Source: Psococerastis gibbosa | Lineage: Eukaryota; Arthropoda; Insecta; Psocodea; Psocidae | NCBI GenBank assembly: GCA_963971405.1 | Contig: OZ020486.1 | Coordinates: 4,898,001 to 4,962,000, forward strand | Reading direction: 5' to 3' | Length of the DNA: 64,000 bases | Shown: positions 10,195 to 20,478 of the stretch, piece after piece | Layout: each line of letters starts with the position of its first letter | Position numbering within the stretch: the stretch's first letter is position 1 | Translations under genes and position numbers: made by a program | Notes under the pieces: model-generated | What the model saw: only the letters and a program-made list of their open reading frames with translations | Told to the model about the DNA's origin: nothing | Database searches by the model: none

Positions 10195-10402
10195 TTAAAT
10201 AAATAAATAAGGACTTTTTTTGTTCTATTACTAAGCCAGCCTAGCGGAGTTAGGGCTATAAAGCCCTCTCTTACACTCAACTAGGAAGGCCCGGGACCGC
10301 CTCCTTTACATGCCCTCCGAAGCATGGCCAGAAAATGTATGAAGTGTAGGACTTGAACCAACAACCTGTGAAAGTCAGAGTCCGTACCACTACTCTACAT
10401 GT
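10195..10402 (-). repeat. SINE-B (tRNA-derived), near full length
   Basis: Minus-strand order: TAGAGTAGTGGTACGGACTC head, a GGTTGTTGGTTCAAGTCC B-box-like block, CTGGCCATGCTTCGGAGGGC, an AGGGCTTTATAGCCCTAAC hairpin, then a (TTTA)n tail at 10195-10210. One of about nine copies in the window. Confidence 0.85.
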
Positions 10403-10407
10403 GCTTA

Positions 10408-10602
10408 TTGTGAAAAATTACTTTGTAAAGTTTAACGTTATAAAATAAAAAGCACACACAACCGGTTTCGGCACGCGCCATCGTCAAGTGTAAGAAAACA
10501 GTAAAAACAAAACGGTATATGCTAGATAAGCCGAAACCGGTTGTGAGTGTTTTTTTTATTTTATAACGTGTAACTTAACAAAGTAATTGTTCACAATGAG
10601 AT
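10408..10602. repeat. Inverted repeat with Penelope-like terminal motif
   Basis: The left arm (about 10408-10473) and right arm (about 10531-10602) are inverted copies. Each contains ACGTTATAAAATAAAA and ends at ACCGGTTTCGGC facing the centre. The motif GCCGAAACCGGTTGTG next to a TTATAACG segment resembles Penelope-like element ends. No coding sequence remains between the arms. Confidence 0.6.
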
Positions 10603-11289
10603 ACAGTATGTTGTTCAATCCAACAAAATATACAAATTAAACAAAACACAACCAAATAAAATTAAAATTAAAACTAATTTCAAAAAACATGTCTCAAATC
10701 TAAATCCACCAGTCAATTAGCATGCAGAAAGAGATACCCAAACTGACATCTTTATCCGTTTAACTCAATCAAAAAAACAATCTTCCTCTAGAACAGTCTG
10801 ACTGACTGACCCATTGTATGGAAACGCGTGTATGGCAGGTGAGTTGGGCGGCCACAAAAAGTTACAGCGATATGCATCAACGAAATGTAAAAAAAAATTA
10901 GGTTCGAATGTTGACAGTTGGATATGCCGCGCGGGCTGTTATTAACTCGAGAGTGAAGACTTGTATGATTTATAACGTCCTATCTCCTGCTAAATCGAAT
11001 TTCGGCATCTCTAATTTCGGCCCGTTAAACTTTTTGTTTCGATGATTTTTTTTGCCTGTAATTTGTTGACAATGGTGTATTGCTTTTGTATTTAATTTTA
11101 ACTGTTTATATCCGGTGAATATGAAGGAACATGGTTGCAGTATTTTTTATTGAGGTACTTTTTGTGTTGTTGGTAAGATTGATAAAATGAGGATAAGAAG
11201 ATTGTTAATTAATTACTAATTCCACCAATTCACATTGTTCCCGGTTAGGGTTAGCGATATTTGATTAGGGATTTATTAACCAACTAGTG
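10603..11289. other. No recognisable feature
   Basis: No coding or repeat signal that I can identify. Confidence 0.4.
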
Positions 11290-11586
11290 CAACGGTTCCC
11301 AAGCTGTGGTGGTTCACAGACATACATCAGGTGGTCCACGGAACAAAGTAAGAAATAAGAAAATAAAACAGCCGAGTTATTGGAAAGTCTTGGCACTGAA
11401 CTATAAAATCTAACCGATATCAGTCCCAAACAATTAATCAATTATTAGCACGTATGCTAATTGTAGGAAAAAACTACTAGATCGTGCTCCTAGAATTTCA
11501 CGATTTTCCTGTCACAGCCATGGTGGTCCACGGAAAATCATAAAATAATCTAGTGGCCCACGGACAAAAAAGGTTGAGAACCCCTG
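11290..11586 (+). mobile_element. hAT-type non-autonomous element (GGTTCCCAA...GGTTGAGAACC ends)
   Basis: The left end CAACGGTTCCCAAGCTGTGG and right end AAAGGTTGAGAACCCCTG are inverted versions of the widespread hAT terminus CAGTGGTTCTCAACC. Internal GGTGGTCCACGG blocks occur near both ends. The 297 bp have no coding capacity. Flanking 8-mers do not match, so the copy is old or one flank was lost. Confidence 0.7.
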
Positions 11587-11900
11587 GGATCCGAGCAAAC
11601 ATTCGCAGATTTTTGCAGCACTGAACGAACGCCTCATCCAGCAGCGGCTGGCATTAGGAACAATTGTTTCACAAAACCAACACTAGAATTAATTAGTAAA
11701 TAGAAAACTTTTCATTGCGGAGACCATTGTCTAATTAATTGATTTAAATTAATTAAAGTTCCTAAAGCTGAAAAGGAGTTGGAGGATGATATGCAGGAGG
11801 CTGCTGTCAACCAATCGTTGAGATTGTGTCATCAGAAGAAGAACTAATTAAAATAGGTCATTAGTATGGTTGGTGTATTCCTGGGGGTCCAAGGAAAGTG
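11587..11900. other. No recognisable feature
   Basis: No coding or repeat signal that I can identify. Confidence 0.4.
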
Positions 11901-11915
11901 CAGGTACGCAGGTAG

Positions 11916-12202
11916 TCGTAGTAGTAGTAGTGTTCGTCGGGTTAATAACGACTTAGGCCTCATTTGGGCCCATAGAGCGACCCCGACTTGACTGTCCTAT
12001 GCCAGCCCATAGGACAGTGAACCTCCTGATTATAATGGATTCCGAACTACTTGGGAAACACAGTGAAGTCACACGATTAGTTCGGAGGTGACCAGGACAA
12101 GTCCTACCATGTTTCCCTACCGGCACTGTGCACAAGAGCAAGTTATCTGCAGCTTTGAACCTGCTCTGGTCCGCTGGATTCAACATGGTATGGCGGCCGG
12201 TT
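11916..12202 (-). repeat. SINE-C, full-length copy with 15-bp target duplication
   Basis: Flanked by the perfect direct repeat CAGGTACGCAGGTAG (11901-11915 and 12203-12217), proving retroposition-style insertion of this unit. On the minus strand it runs from CCGGCCGCCATACC at its head to CGACGAACACTACTACTAC at its tail. This copy defines the family limits. Confidence 0.92.
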
Positions 12203-12315
12203 CAGGTACGCAGGTAGTTTGGTGTACACTCGAACCTATTTTCGGTACAAAACCAACGGCCGTGCGGCCTTTTGGGATTAATTTGATCAATGCATCAGTG
12301 TACCCGGGTTAGCTA

Positions 12316-12634
12316 CGTGGACGGATACAGGTGATAGCTACCCCTCCCGTAAATTTAGTAAATCTATTGTAAGTTAATTTATTACGCTCCGATTTCCTAC
12401 ATTTTCTGGCCATGCTTCGGAGGGCATGTAAAGCAGGAGGTCCCGGGCCCTCCTAGTTAAGTGTAAGAGAGGGTTTTATAGCCCTAACTCCGTTCGGTTG
12501 GCTTAGTAATAGAACAAAAAAGTCCTTATTTATTTATTTATTTATTTAATTTTTAATCGATACTATACATATGTTTTTCCTATTTTGACTCACAACTACT
12601 CCCCCCTCCCCAAAAAGAGCTAGATCCGTCCCTG
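12316..12634 (+). mobile_element. hAT-type MITE, family D (copy 3), split by SINE-B
   Basis: Left end CGTGGACGGATACAG, right end AGATCCGTCCCTG. Flanks GTTAGCTA (12308-12315) and GTGAGCTA (12635-12642) form a 7/8 target duplication. The conserved centre is broken between CTCCGATTT and TTAATCGATAC by a SINE-B. Confidence 0.85.
12396..12552 (+). repeat. SINE-B, 5'-truncated, nested in family D MITE
   Basis: Starts within the family at CTACATTTTCTGGCC, keeps the GCCCTAACTCCG hairpin region, and ends in (TTTA)n. Removing it restores the D sequence GATTTAATCGATAC seen at 2057-2070 and 6541-6554. Confidence 0.88.
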
Positions 12635-12652
12635 GTGAGCTACCATGCTTAG

Positions 12653-13740
12653 AGTACTATAAAAGAGAGGAAACATTCACATTTGCCCCAGGCAAGGAAA
12701 TATACTATATAGCACAATATATACATTATATACACATATTGCTGTGTATGGATTTCTATTCCCACCTCCTGGCTGTTGGTGTAGCTGTAAAATGTAGCAG
12801 GTGGGGGAGGAATTTCTGAATTCTTTAATTTTCTACCACCCCTTGTACCTCTTGTTTGTTCACATAGGCTTAGGCCTTTTTCTGTAAAATCTTAATTTCC
12901 TAAGTTGAAATGATCAGTTTCAAAGTAGGCTATGACATTTCATTAAGCCCCCACAACTTCGCAGCTACATTTTCAAACATTTTCCTCAGGCGAGACCCCA
13001 AGACCCCCCTGTTTTCCCCTCTTACGATCTGTCTTTCTGTTTCAGCTCACCTCATCTGTGAAATCTATTGCGCGTTTTTTTTTTAATTGCACCATAGCAC
13101 TAGGCTTCCGCCATCAGCTTTCTTACAGCCCAATACAACACATAATCTGGTGAACCTCTGCTACTGACAAGAGCCCGGCACGTCTTAAGATGAGTTCCGT
13201 CCATCTCTTCCCGGGTGGCGCGTTATAACCTTTATAAATTAAGCCAATACATTTATTAAATGTGGGGCCCCAAAACCTAAATCTGACGTTGGGTGGTCAG
13301 TTATCGGTACACTGATGATAACCTACTCAATGCTAACAAGAAACCTTAAAAGTCTGCCTGGATCCGATCCGGTTTTAAGCGATTTTCTATTCATATATAA
13401 CTAGAAAAACATCATTGCGTCTGCTCTAATAACATATATCTCTATTCGTATTGATTAGGGGTGACTTTGTGTAGGGTTGCATGTCTAGAGCATGGGAGGG
13501 GGTGGGTTAGCTAAATAAAACCTGCATCAGGTGCCCAGTAGTAGCCTGATTACAGGCTTCATTCTTAGGATTTTCGTGTTTGACTCGCAACCGGAAGGCA
13601 TGAAATCCGGGGCTGGGCGGATTTTCCAAACGGCTTTAAAAGGGTGGAAATGAGGAATTTTATTAGTTGGATTGTTGAATATAGGGGTGAAGAGCATAAT
13701 ACCAATATGGAATTAGTTAAAAACATTATATTTACTAACA
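12653..13740. other. No recognisable feature
   Basis: About 1.1 kb without convincing coding frames or repeat matches. Confidence 0.4.
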
Positions 13741-14035
13741 CTCGTATCCGCACTTGGTTTAAGTCGTGCCTTCACCTGTGTCATTGTGTAATGGTAGGCT
13801 TGTCTCAGCTTGTCCATTATCGCTTGTAGCCGGTGTAGGTTGACATCGAAAACGTATACCAGTTGGCCAATGGCCAAAATTGTTTACGGAAACAAATTAT
13901 ACTATACTACTATACTTATACTAGATATAAATTGGAAAGCAATTATGTCCGAAATCCATGGGGTCGTTGGCATTAGACAGCAAGGGACCTATGGGCCACT
14001 ATAAGTAGGCCTGGGTCTATAGAAAGTTTGATTGC
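13741..14035 (+). repeat. Family J interspersed repeat
   Basis: Shares GCTTGTCTCAGCTTGTCCAT, the GTAGGTTGACATCGA block, ACCAGTTGGCCAATGG and CCGAAATCCATGGGG with copies at 34690-34935 and 60790-61680, and a scrap at 16226-16277. Function and origin unknown. Confidence 0.7.
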
Positions 14036-14780
14036 CTGTAAGTCGGTTGTAAAGTCGGCTTACGGACGATAGTTTAACGTGACAACGCCTAAATTAACAT
14101 AAACTTAATTAACTAATTTACGTAAATATTACGATATATGGCAGGAAAGAGAAAGAAATGTGGAAAAGCCCTTAAAAGCCCTTAAGTACTTAGAATTTTC
14201 TATATAGATATACATATATAGATATATATAGATATAGACGCGCTCGAAAGAGGCCTATTTTTGTTGAAAATCTTGCGCACCCCCTGACGTTTGATACCCC
14301 CAAAGTGAAACCCCTTGCTGGATCACCACAAATATAGCATGGCATGAAAGAAGAAGAATAGACAAAGACATGGGTATAATTTAAATTAAGATAGGCCTTC
14401 CACATCAGCCCAAAAACTTGCTTTAAACCCACCCATTTAATTCAAATGGGATTGCTGGAAATGCGTCATTTTTTTTACAAATTTTGTGTTCCATTAGTGT
14501 TTAAGGGGTGAAGGGGTGAACTTGAGAATAATATGTATTTATACTCGTTTGAAATCTTAATTCATACTGCTTCTAATGAGACATTAAAAATTCATTTCGG
14601 TTGAATGGTTGATGGCTTACCAACTCACCTGAGCCTGAACGAAGAGACGGATAGTAAAACTGAATATACAGTATGTCTGGAAAGAGTACGAAAGTTGGAA
14701 AAGAACTAAAGTAGTTTGAAGTTTTCAAATTGATATTAACACCTCCAAAAAACGCCGCCGAAAAAGGCCTATTTTCGATT
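14036..14780. other. Unannotated; (ATAGAT)n-like run at 14199-14238
   Basis: Apart from a TATAGATATA microsatellite there is nothing I can identify. Confidence 0.4.
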
Positions 14781-14789
14781 AAAATCAGT

Positions 14790-15412
14790 ATGAGTGTACA
14801 ATGGCAGCCTATTGTACTGTGTCCCAGTGGTCGGAAAAGGCGCGAATGCCAACCTTCGTGGAGTTAGGGCAAACAACGAAAGGACTTGATCGAAGAAGTT
14901 ATCCATAGTTTTCAATTTTTCTCTGTGAACATTCATCATACACAGTTTGCTCAGCCTGTTTTCAGTCAAGGTGGCTCTTAGCCAAGTTTTCATCCGTCGT
15001 AAGGCACTAAACGTTCTCTCTACGGTGCATGTAGTAGGCGGTAAAGTAAGAAATAGAAGTATAGCTTGCTTATCGCTAAGTATAATTCAAACTTATTTTG
15101 TGCATCATGCAATTTTATTTCTTCTAAGTCTGAGTCTTGTTATCCTACCCATAGGTCCTTCCACATTTCAACTTCAGAGCATAAATTTTCTATCTTATAG
15201 ATGTCTTGAGCAGCCTGCAGGTGCTTTTTCAGTTCACTAGTGCTAATTTTCGTAACGAACTTTGGATTCAAAAGACTCAGGCTAAAGGCCGGGACTTGAT
15301 CCAAACTGCTGGTGTCCACTGTGCTTACATTCAGATTATTTTTTTTCTTAAACGTTAGGTTTTCTTTTAGGTAAAGCTCGATGAGTTGAAGGGGGCCCAG
15401 CACGGGAACCAT
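14790..15412 (-). pseudogene. hAT transposase C-terminal region, frameshifted relic
   Basis: The minus strand first gives PVLGPLQLIELYLKENLTF and a helical stretch ending at MWKDLW (15412-15140). After frame changes it gives LPPTTCTVERTFSALRRMKT (about 15043-14984), WLRATLTENRLSKLCMMNVH (14983-14924), then DQVLSLFALTPRRLAF. This is the hAT dimerisation domain, which lets transposase monomers pair, in the form seen in P52rIPK/ZMYM-type hAT proteins. The N-terminal zinc finger and catalytic region are absent. At least one frameshift makes it inactive. It is the only hAT protein-coding trace in the window and a plausible relative of the enzyme that moved the hAT MITEs. Confidence 0.9.
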
Positions 15413-15534
15413 TCCTTTGGGGTCCCCCCTTCACAATTGTAAAACTACCTTATTATTAATTGTACACTTTTGTATATAAATGTAAGATTTTCATTTCTTT
15501 TCATTTCATTTCAATTTTTCATTTGCCAAATGTA
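15413..15534 (+). repeat. Retroposon 3' end with TTTCATTTC tail
   Basis: TTGTATATAAATGTAAG followed by TTTTCATTTCTTTTCATTTC resembles the tails near 2484 and 18118 on the other strand. Only the terminus is visible. Confidence 0.4.
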
Positions 15535-15720
15535 TAGTTTTGCTGTAGTTTTCGTGCGTTTTTGTTTAAAAGTCTAGAAAAGTTAATTTTTTTTTAACTT
15601 CTTGATTTTTATTTAAAAAAAAATCATATAATTATGTTTTGTACCTATTTAAGTACCAATTTTCCGGGTCAATCGAGGTGGGTCAGATGACCCATCTGCC
15701 CATAGCTGTGGACGACCATG
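15535..15720 (+). repeat. Family E repeat (copy 1)
   Basis: Matches 34421-34620: ATTATGTTTTGTACCT, TTTTCCGGGTCAATCGAGG, then GGTCAGATGACCCATCTGCC and GACCATGGGT. TGGGTCAGATGACCCA is itself a near-perfect palindrome. Confidence 0.7.
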
Positions 15721-16220
15721 GGTATAATATGCAGAAGACGATACTTTTTGTTCCTCGTGACATGGCCGAAGTATGTTAGTTTCCGTTTCTTAACCGTCAG
15801 TAGCAACTTGCAACTGTATCCATTCGCCTCAGGACCTCAGCATTAGGCGCACGATCTGTCCAGGAAATGCGCTGCTTTCGTCGGCATTATTTCCATAAAT
15901 CAAAGGCACTTATTATATACTATGGGTTAATTGTAAGAGTGGGCCGAAAGGCCCAAAATTCGCCCATATAGGAAATAAAGACAATTTTCTCTCTTCTCTT
16001 TCTTTATTTTGTTTTCCACAGCTTGTGTCAACGCCAATCCCTCCATACCATATAGAATGATTGGGAACATGCAACATTTCACCATTCTCAATTGAAGGTG
16101 TAACCGCAGATCCCAACACCGAAGTACCTTGTGCATTTTCATTTTTGATAAAGAGATTTCGAGCTTTTTCAATGCAGCTGCGAATTTCCTGACTCCCTAC
16201 TCGCTGTTTATAATGCATCC
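15721..16220 (-). pseudogene. LINE reverse transcriptase relic interrupted by family I
   Basis: Reading the minus strand from 16220: EIRSCIEKARNLFIKMKMH, then LRMVKCCMFPIILYGMEGL (the LLYG-E motif after the RT palm), then VENKI. A family I module (15918-16015, opposite strand) interrupts it. It resumes with AFDLW, RISWTDRAPNAEVLRRM, then VKKRKLTYFGHVTRNKKYRL. The order and spacing fit one LINE copy of the lineage also seen at 18330-18625 and 60430-60625. Several stops make it inactive. Confidence 0.85.
15918..16015 (+). repeat. Family I module inserted in a LINE relic
   Basis: Carries GGGCCGAAAGGCCC, TTCGCCCATATAGG, AATAAAGAC and a CTTTCTTTATT tail. It sits exactly between the VENKI and AFDLW parts of the surrounding LINE, so it arrived later. 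Confidence 0.8.
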
Positions 16221-16225
16221 GACAT

Positions 16226-16277
16226 AACTAAAATGCGTATCTGTAGTTGGTTAGCTATGCTTTCGCCTGCGCCAATG
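16226..16277 (+). repeat. Family J fragment
   Basis: GCGTATCTGTAGTTGGTTAG...GCTTTCGCCTG...CAATGGTAAG matches the start of the J copy at 34690. Confidence 0.6.
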
Positions 16278-16294
16278 GTAAGGTTTGTTGATTT

Positions 16295-16465
16295 CGAGGG
16301 GGGGGGGTCCAAATTTTTATTTATTTGTTAATGAAAGTCCATTATATCCAGTGTTAAAACTCAAATAAATTCTTCAAACAATATATAAAAAAGTTTATTA
16401 CGGGGGAGGGGGGTCTAGACCCTTTGGACCACCCCCCCCCCCCACCTCCGGACACGGCCATGAGT
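16295..16465 (+). mobile_element. hAT-type MITE, CAAGGCCGTGCCCAGG family, left-truncated
   Basis: Similar to 8674-8845 and 39349-39529: a GGGGGGGGTCC block, AAATTCTTCAAAC, GTTTATTACGGGGG, GACC-TTTGGACCACCCC, ending GGACACGGCCATG. The left terminus is gone. Confidence 0.75.
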
Positions 16466-16592
16466 CCCCACCCAAAACTTAGTAAGTCTGTTGTAGGTAA
16501 ATTAATTTCGTTATAATTTAATCGATAATAGCTTAAATGAGTTTATTCTATTTTGACCCCCCCTCTACCCTTCCCAAAATGAATCCGCACCG
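16466..16592 (+). mobile_element. Family D MITE fragment
   Basis: Shares the ACTTAGTAAGTCTGTTGTAGG and TTTAATCGATAATA blocks with the other D copies. The ends are degraded. Confidence 0.5.
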
Positions 16593-17370
16593 GGGGCAGA
16601 TCGGGGAATTTTTTCGGTGGGGAACGCAAATAGGGCCATGCCTCTAGGAGAAATGGGCTGGCCTACCTTCTCAATGCTGAGCCAGTTTATTTTTCTGGAC
16701 CCACCTTTGTGTGAGAATACTCGCATGTCTTTAACATAGCATAACATACAGTATAGTAATAAATTAAAAAGAAAAAAAATGCAAAAATTACCCCATACAC
16801 TGACAACTCATAGTTACTTTTGATTTAATGTGCCAAAGTCACGGGGCTATGGATCTCCCGGCAAGAAAAAAAAAAAATGAATAAAGATAAGAAATTCTAC
16901 TGTACTGAGTCACACAGAAAGGTCAGCCATTTTTTTCCAGGTCGCCCACGCTCGCACGAATGGGAAGTAGCCCACAGAAAATGAGTGATCGCTCAACCGG
17001 CCACTTACAGCCTATAAAGATAAGGCCAAGACAAGCAGGGTGGTAAATGCAGAGGAAAATCCTACATCAGGTAGCCAACAGTGCAGAGAGAAACACCATT
17101 CGGTCATGCCAACCTACATCGTTTTCATTGTATGCAAACGAAGGGCGCATTAGCATGAAAAAAATTGAAAATGGCGGAGTTGAATCATAATGAATTATAT
17201 ACGAGTGGTAGTTGGATGGGAATAGGTTGTGCTTCGCTGACTGCGGGGTCGTAGTTATATGGTGCTGGGGTTACCATTTTGAATTTTAATTTGGGTTTTC
17301 CGGTGAAGGAGGAGGTTTTAATGGGCGGTTGTAATTGCCACGTGTGGTATATTCAGGACCGTACATAGGG
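16593..17370. other. No recognisable feature
   Basis: No coding or repeat signal that I can identify. Confidence 0.4.
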
Positions 17371-17372
17371 GC

Positions 17373-18011
17373 AGTGGCGGATTCAGAGGGGGTGGGGGAG
17401 GGGTTAGACACAGGGGCGTAAAGTTGCGGGGGGCACGGTCCAACTTGCCCCCCCCCCCAAGTTCCCCCCAGTAATGTAAGACGTGGTTCATGTCTCCCCG
17501 GGCCCTTCTCCAGCAATATGAATAGAAGCACTCCTTTGTTATAGCTTTGTAAAATCTACAGCTGTACTTTACTACTATTTTGCACTTATATCTTCAATTT
17601 TTCCTTATCCTGCGTGAGGACGTCATATGGTATACTTAGTTTCGCCCCCGCCATCATTCTAAAACTTTACGCCTTTGGGTAGTCACTCCCCTTGGGGTAC
17701 GGGGTGACCATATTAAGGTAGATTTTTAGGAAGGTTCTCATTTATTATTTTATAAAATAAGAATGATTTAAATTTCATTGCATTAGTAAATATAAAAAGT
17801 AATTACAAAAATACAAAAAGTATTAATTAATTAATTAATAAAAAAGTATAAATTTGATTATAAAAAGGCTTATTTAAATTAAAATTCACAAAAAATTGCG
17901 TTCATACCTACTCGTATTTGCAGGACTAAACATACGCGGGTATTAGTGCAAAGCCAGAAAGCAAAATTCGCCAACCCCCCCCCCCCTGAGAAATTTCAGG
18001 ATCCGCCACTG
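17373..18011 (+). mobile_element. hAT-like element, CAGTGGCGGATTC...GGATCCGCCACTG ends
   Basis: The ends are clear inverted repeats with a C tract inside the right end. Flanking 8-mers do not match, so the pairing of these two ends is inferred. Another hAT-like unit (17411-17677) sits near its left end. Confidence 0.6.
17411..17677 (+). mobile_element. hAT-like MITE nested in 17373-18011
   Basis: Ends CAGGGGCGTAAAGTTGC and AACTTTACGCCTTTG are inverted. Flanks GGTTAGACA and GGTAGTCA are similar but not identical. No coding capacity. Confidence 0.55.
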
Positions 18012-18117
18012 GGTCCAGGGTTTCTGTCAATACTCAGTATGGGGCGTAAATAGGGGACAGACACGGGATAATTGGCCGTTTCGTTCAAGGAGGATAATTG
18101 TTATTGTCTTATTGGGA

Positions 18118-18290
18118 AATTAATAATAAATGAAATGAAATGAAAAACGTCTTTATATTACGGATACTGTACCGGCTAACCTATTTTAGTTTACAAATTA
18201 GTATATATACATAAACATTTTCCCTGCAAAAAAAAAAACAACAAAATAAAAGATAATAAGAAGAATAAAGCCCCAATTGCTGAGCTCGAA
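18118..18290 (-). repeat. Retroposon 3' end with TTTCATTTCATTT tail
   Basis: Same architecture as 2484-2665 and the flanks of the SINE-B at 42407: AATGAAATGAAATGAAAA followed by a CTTTATA block. Confidence 0.45.
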
Positions 18291-18329
18291 TTTCAAGCTC
18301 CTTAATTATATTATATATATATATAGGTA

Positions 18330-18625
18330 TATAGGTAGAGTGGGGACCCAGCGAACTTTATTAATCTCCGTAAAGAAGAGGAAGCTGCAGTACTTTGGAC
18401 ACGTGATGCGGAATGAGAAATATCACCTTCTCCAACTCATCATACAAGGGCGCATTGAGGGGAGAAGAACCGCAGGTAGAAGACGGACGTCCTGACTCCT
18501 GGCTGGCCAACCTTAGGGGTTGGTTCGGGAGGAGCACGACAGGCCTCTTCCGCGCAGCCGTGTCTAAGGTGCAAATCGCTCAAATGATCGCTAATCTTCA
18601 ACGTTGAAGGGGCACGAGAAGAAGA
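18330..18625 (+). pseudogene. LINE reverse transcriptase C-terminal end
   Basis: Encodes RTLLISVKKRKLQYFGHVMR, NEKYHLLQLIIQGRIEGRR, TAGRRRTS. After a frameshift near 18490 it continues SWLANLRGWFGRSTTGLFRA and VQIAQMIANLQR before the stop at about 18605, followed by a GAAGAAGAAG tail. The order fits the extreme C terminus of a widespread non-LTR lineage. The RT core is missing, so it is dead on arrival. Confidence 0.92.
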
Positions 18626-19440
18626 AGAATAGATATATTATTCCGACTTTACCGGGGTCTTAACTCAGGCGCTATTTCCGAACTTACTCCTATTTAATAC
18701 CTAAGCTGTCTGACGTCGGATTAGACAGCAACGCTCCCATTTTAAGGAAGGCCTAGTGTCGCTTATGCAGCTCTAAGCTAGTCAAATGCAACTCCGGGCA
18801 GCGGCGTAACAAGACATCAGAGCACCGAATGGTAAAAAAGGCTGAGGCTCCCGCACAAGCATGGCAGCCCAATGAGGGTTCCAGTTCCAAATAACATCCT
18901 CGTGGTCGGGTAGTATGATCAGGGAAGTAGCCAAGGCATGATTTGGGGGGGGGGGGGGGCGGGGGGGAGGTGTATCCATTTTACCAACTTAAAAAAACTT
19001 AAAATAGGCCTACCAAAATAATAACTGGGATGATTAGGTAAGCGGTGTATTACATTGTATTAAAATTACAATATTATGTTTTTACACGCAGTTCTTTTAA
19101 ATCAGCCCATAACTCTCGCGCCATTTTCAAAGTTTGACACACCGAGTTGGCAAGTTGGTTACATAACAATATAATATTTGTACAATCTTATTTTAAACCG
19201 ACTTTATTTAGTTTTTTTCTTTGTATGGAACTCTGTTTTTGCCAACTGAACAAAAGCAAATAACCAATTTTCGCGTTTTACCAGTTATTGGGGGGACGCT
19301 ATCCCCCCCCCTCCCCCCACCCTAGCTACTCCCCTGAGTATGACGCTATACTCGAAGGTATAAAAGAACAAATACAGTCATTACAAACTGCTGTGAGAAT
19401 AATTTATAAAGTATTGTGCATTAAAAGGACTAAAAGGAGT
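18626..19440. other. Unannotated, with G tract (18942-18960) and C tract (19303-19318)
   Basis: No coding frame or repeat boundaries can be supported. The homopolymer tracts suggest degraded MITE ends like those elsewhere in the window. Confidence 0.35.
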
Positions 19441-19444
19441 CAGT

Positions 19445-19681
19445 ACATGTATATAGTAGTGGTAAAGACTCTGACTTTCACCCGAAACGTTGTTGGTTAG
19501 AGTCCCAAACTTGCTACAATTTCTGGCCGTGCTTCGGAGGGCATGTAAAGCAGGCGGTCCGAGTCTTCCTAGTTGAGTGTAAGGGAGGGCTTTATAGCCC
19601 TAACTCCGCTAGGTTGGCTTGGTACTGTAATAGAACAATAAAGTCAATATTTATTTATTAATTTATTATTTATTTATTTAA
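19445..19681 (+). repeat. SINE-B, full length
   Basis: Runs from ACATGTATATAGTAGTGG, through GACTCTGACTTTCACCCG, a B-box-like GTTGGTTAGAGTCCC, the TTTATAGCCCTAACTCCGC hairpin segment and a long (TTTA)n tail. Confidence 0.88.
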
Positions 19682-19726
19682 TGGGAGTATTCTTTCTATT
19701 ATAGACCAGCGCAGCGAGCTTACTAA

Positions 19727-19852
19727 GGGCCTATCTGACCATCGAAATTAATCCAGCCACTAAGTACACGGGGAGGTTTTTTCAAAAGCTTATAGTAAGA
19801 TAAGCTCCCCTTAAACTTAGTGGCTGGATAAGTTTGATGGTCGCAAACGGTC
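19727..19852. mobile_element. Palindromic MITE with TAA target duplication
   Basis: GACCATCGAAATTAATCCAG and CCACTAAG on the left pair with CTTAGTGGCTGGATAAGTTT and GATGGTC on the right, leaving a small loop. TAA flanks it at 19724-19726 and 19853-19855. Structure and 3-bp TWA duplication fit a PIF/Harbinger-type fold-back. Confidence 0.75.
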
Positions 19853-19855
19853 TAA

Positions 19856-20478
19856 GCTGTTTAGTATTAATTTAATCAGGGATTTAGAAATGTAACCAAA
19901 CAAATTTGAAGGGCACTTTGGATTTAAAATTTTTCATGTAAACATTTAAATTTATAAAATTGAAATTGTGAACATGTAAATTTCTAAAATTATAAATAGT
20001 AAACTTTTTTTCTTTTGTTTTTACTTAACGTTCCACTCAGGCATTGAAATGAACGAAACATTTCCTTTATTTCAGTACTTTTATAAGCAATTAAGCATAC
20101 ATTCTTAAAATCGATCATATTCGATGTTTCGTTCGTTTCAATATCCAACAGTACTTGGTCCTAATGACCGGTATCGCGGCAGTATCGTCTAAATATATCG
20201 ATGTAACGAATAGTACTGGCATTAATCAAAACATTTCTAATGACATAAAGCAATCGCATGTCCCATGTAAATTTCATATTCAGAAAAAGTCACACAAAGC
20301 GAACATTAGCGCTCATATTTTCTTCAGCACAGTAAAAGAACCTCAAAAGACCCCTGCGGGAGAACTTTGTACATCAAACCAATTCTACCTCTATCACGAA
20401 CAGAGAATTATTTATCGTGTTTTAATTCTTTATAGGGCCCAAACTCATCGAGTGCTGCCGTACTTATGAGAATTGATC
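19856..20478. other. Unannotated; one 104-codon open frame at 20155-20469
   Basis: The open frame (+) has no recognisable domain, no convincing initiation context and no homologue that I can name. I leave it as possible chance. Confidence 0.35.

Noticed and set aside
20155-20469. 104-codon frame as a real gene
   Set aside because: No domain, no splice evidence and no codon signal that I can assess. Left as unannotated.
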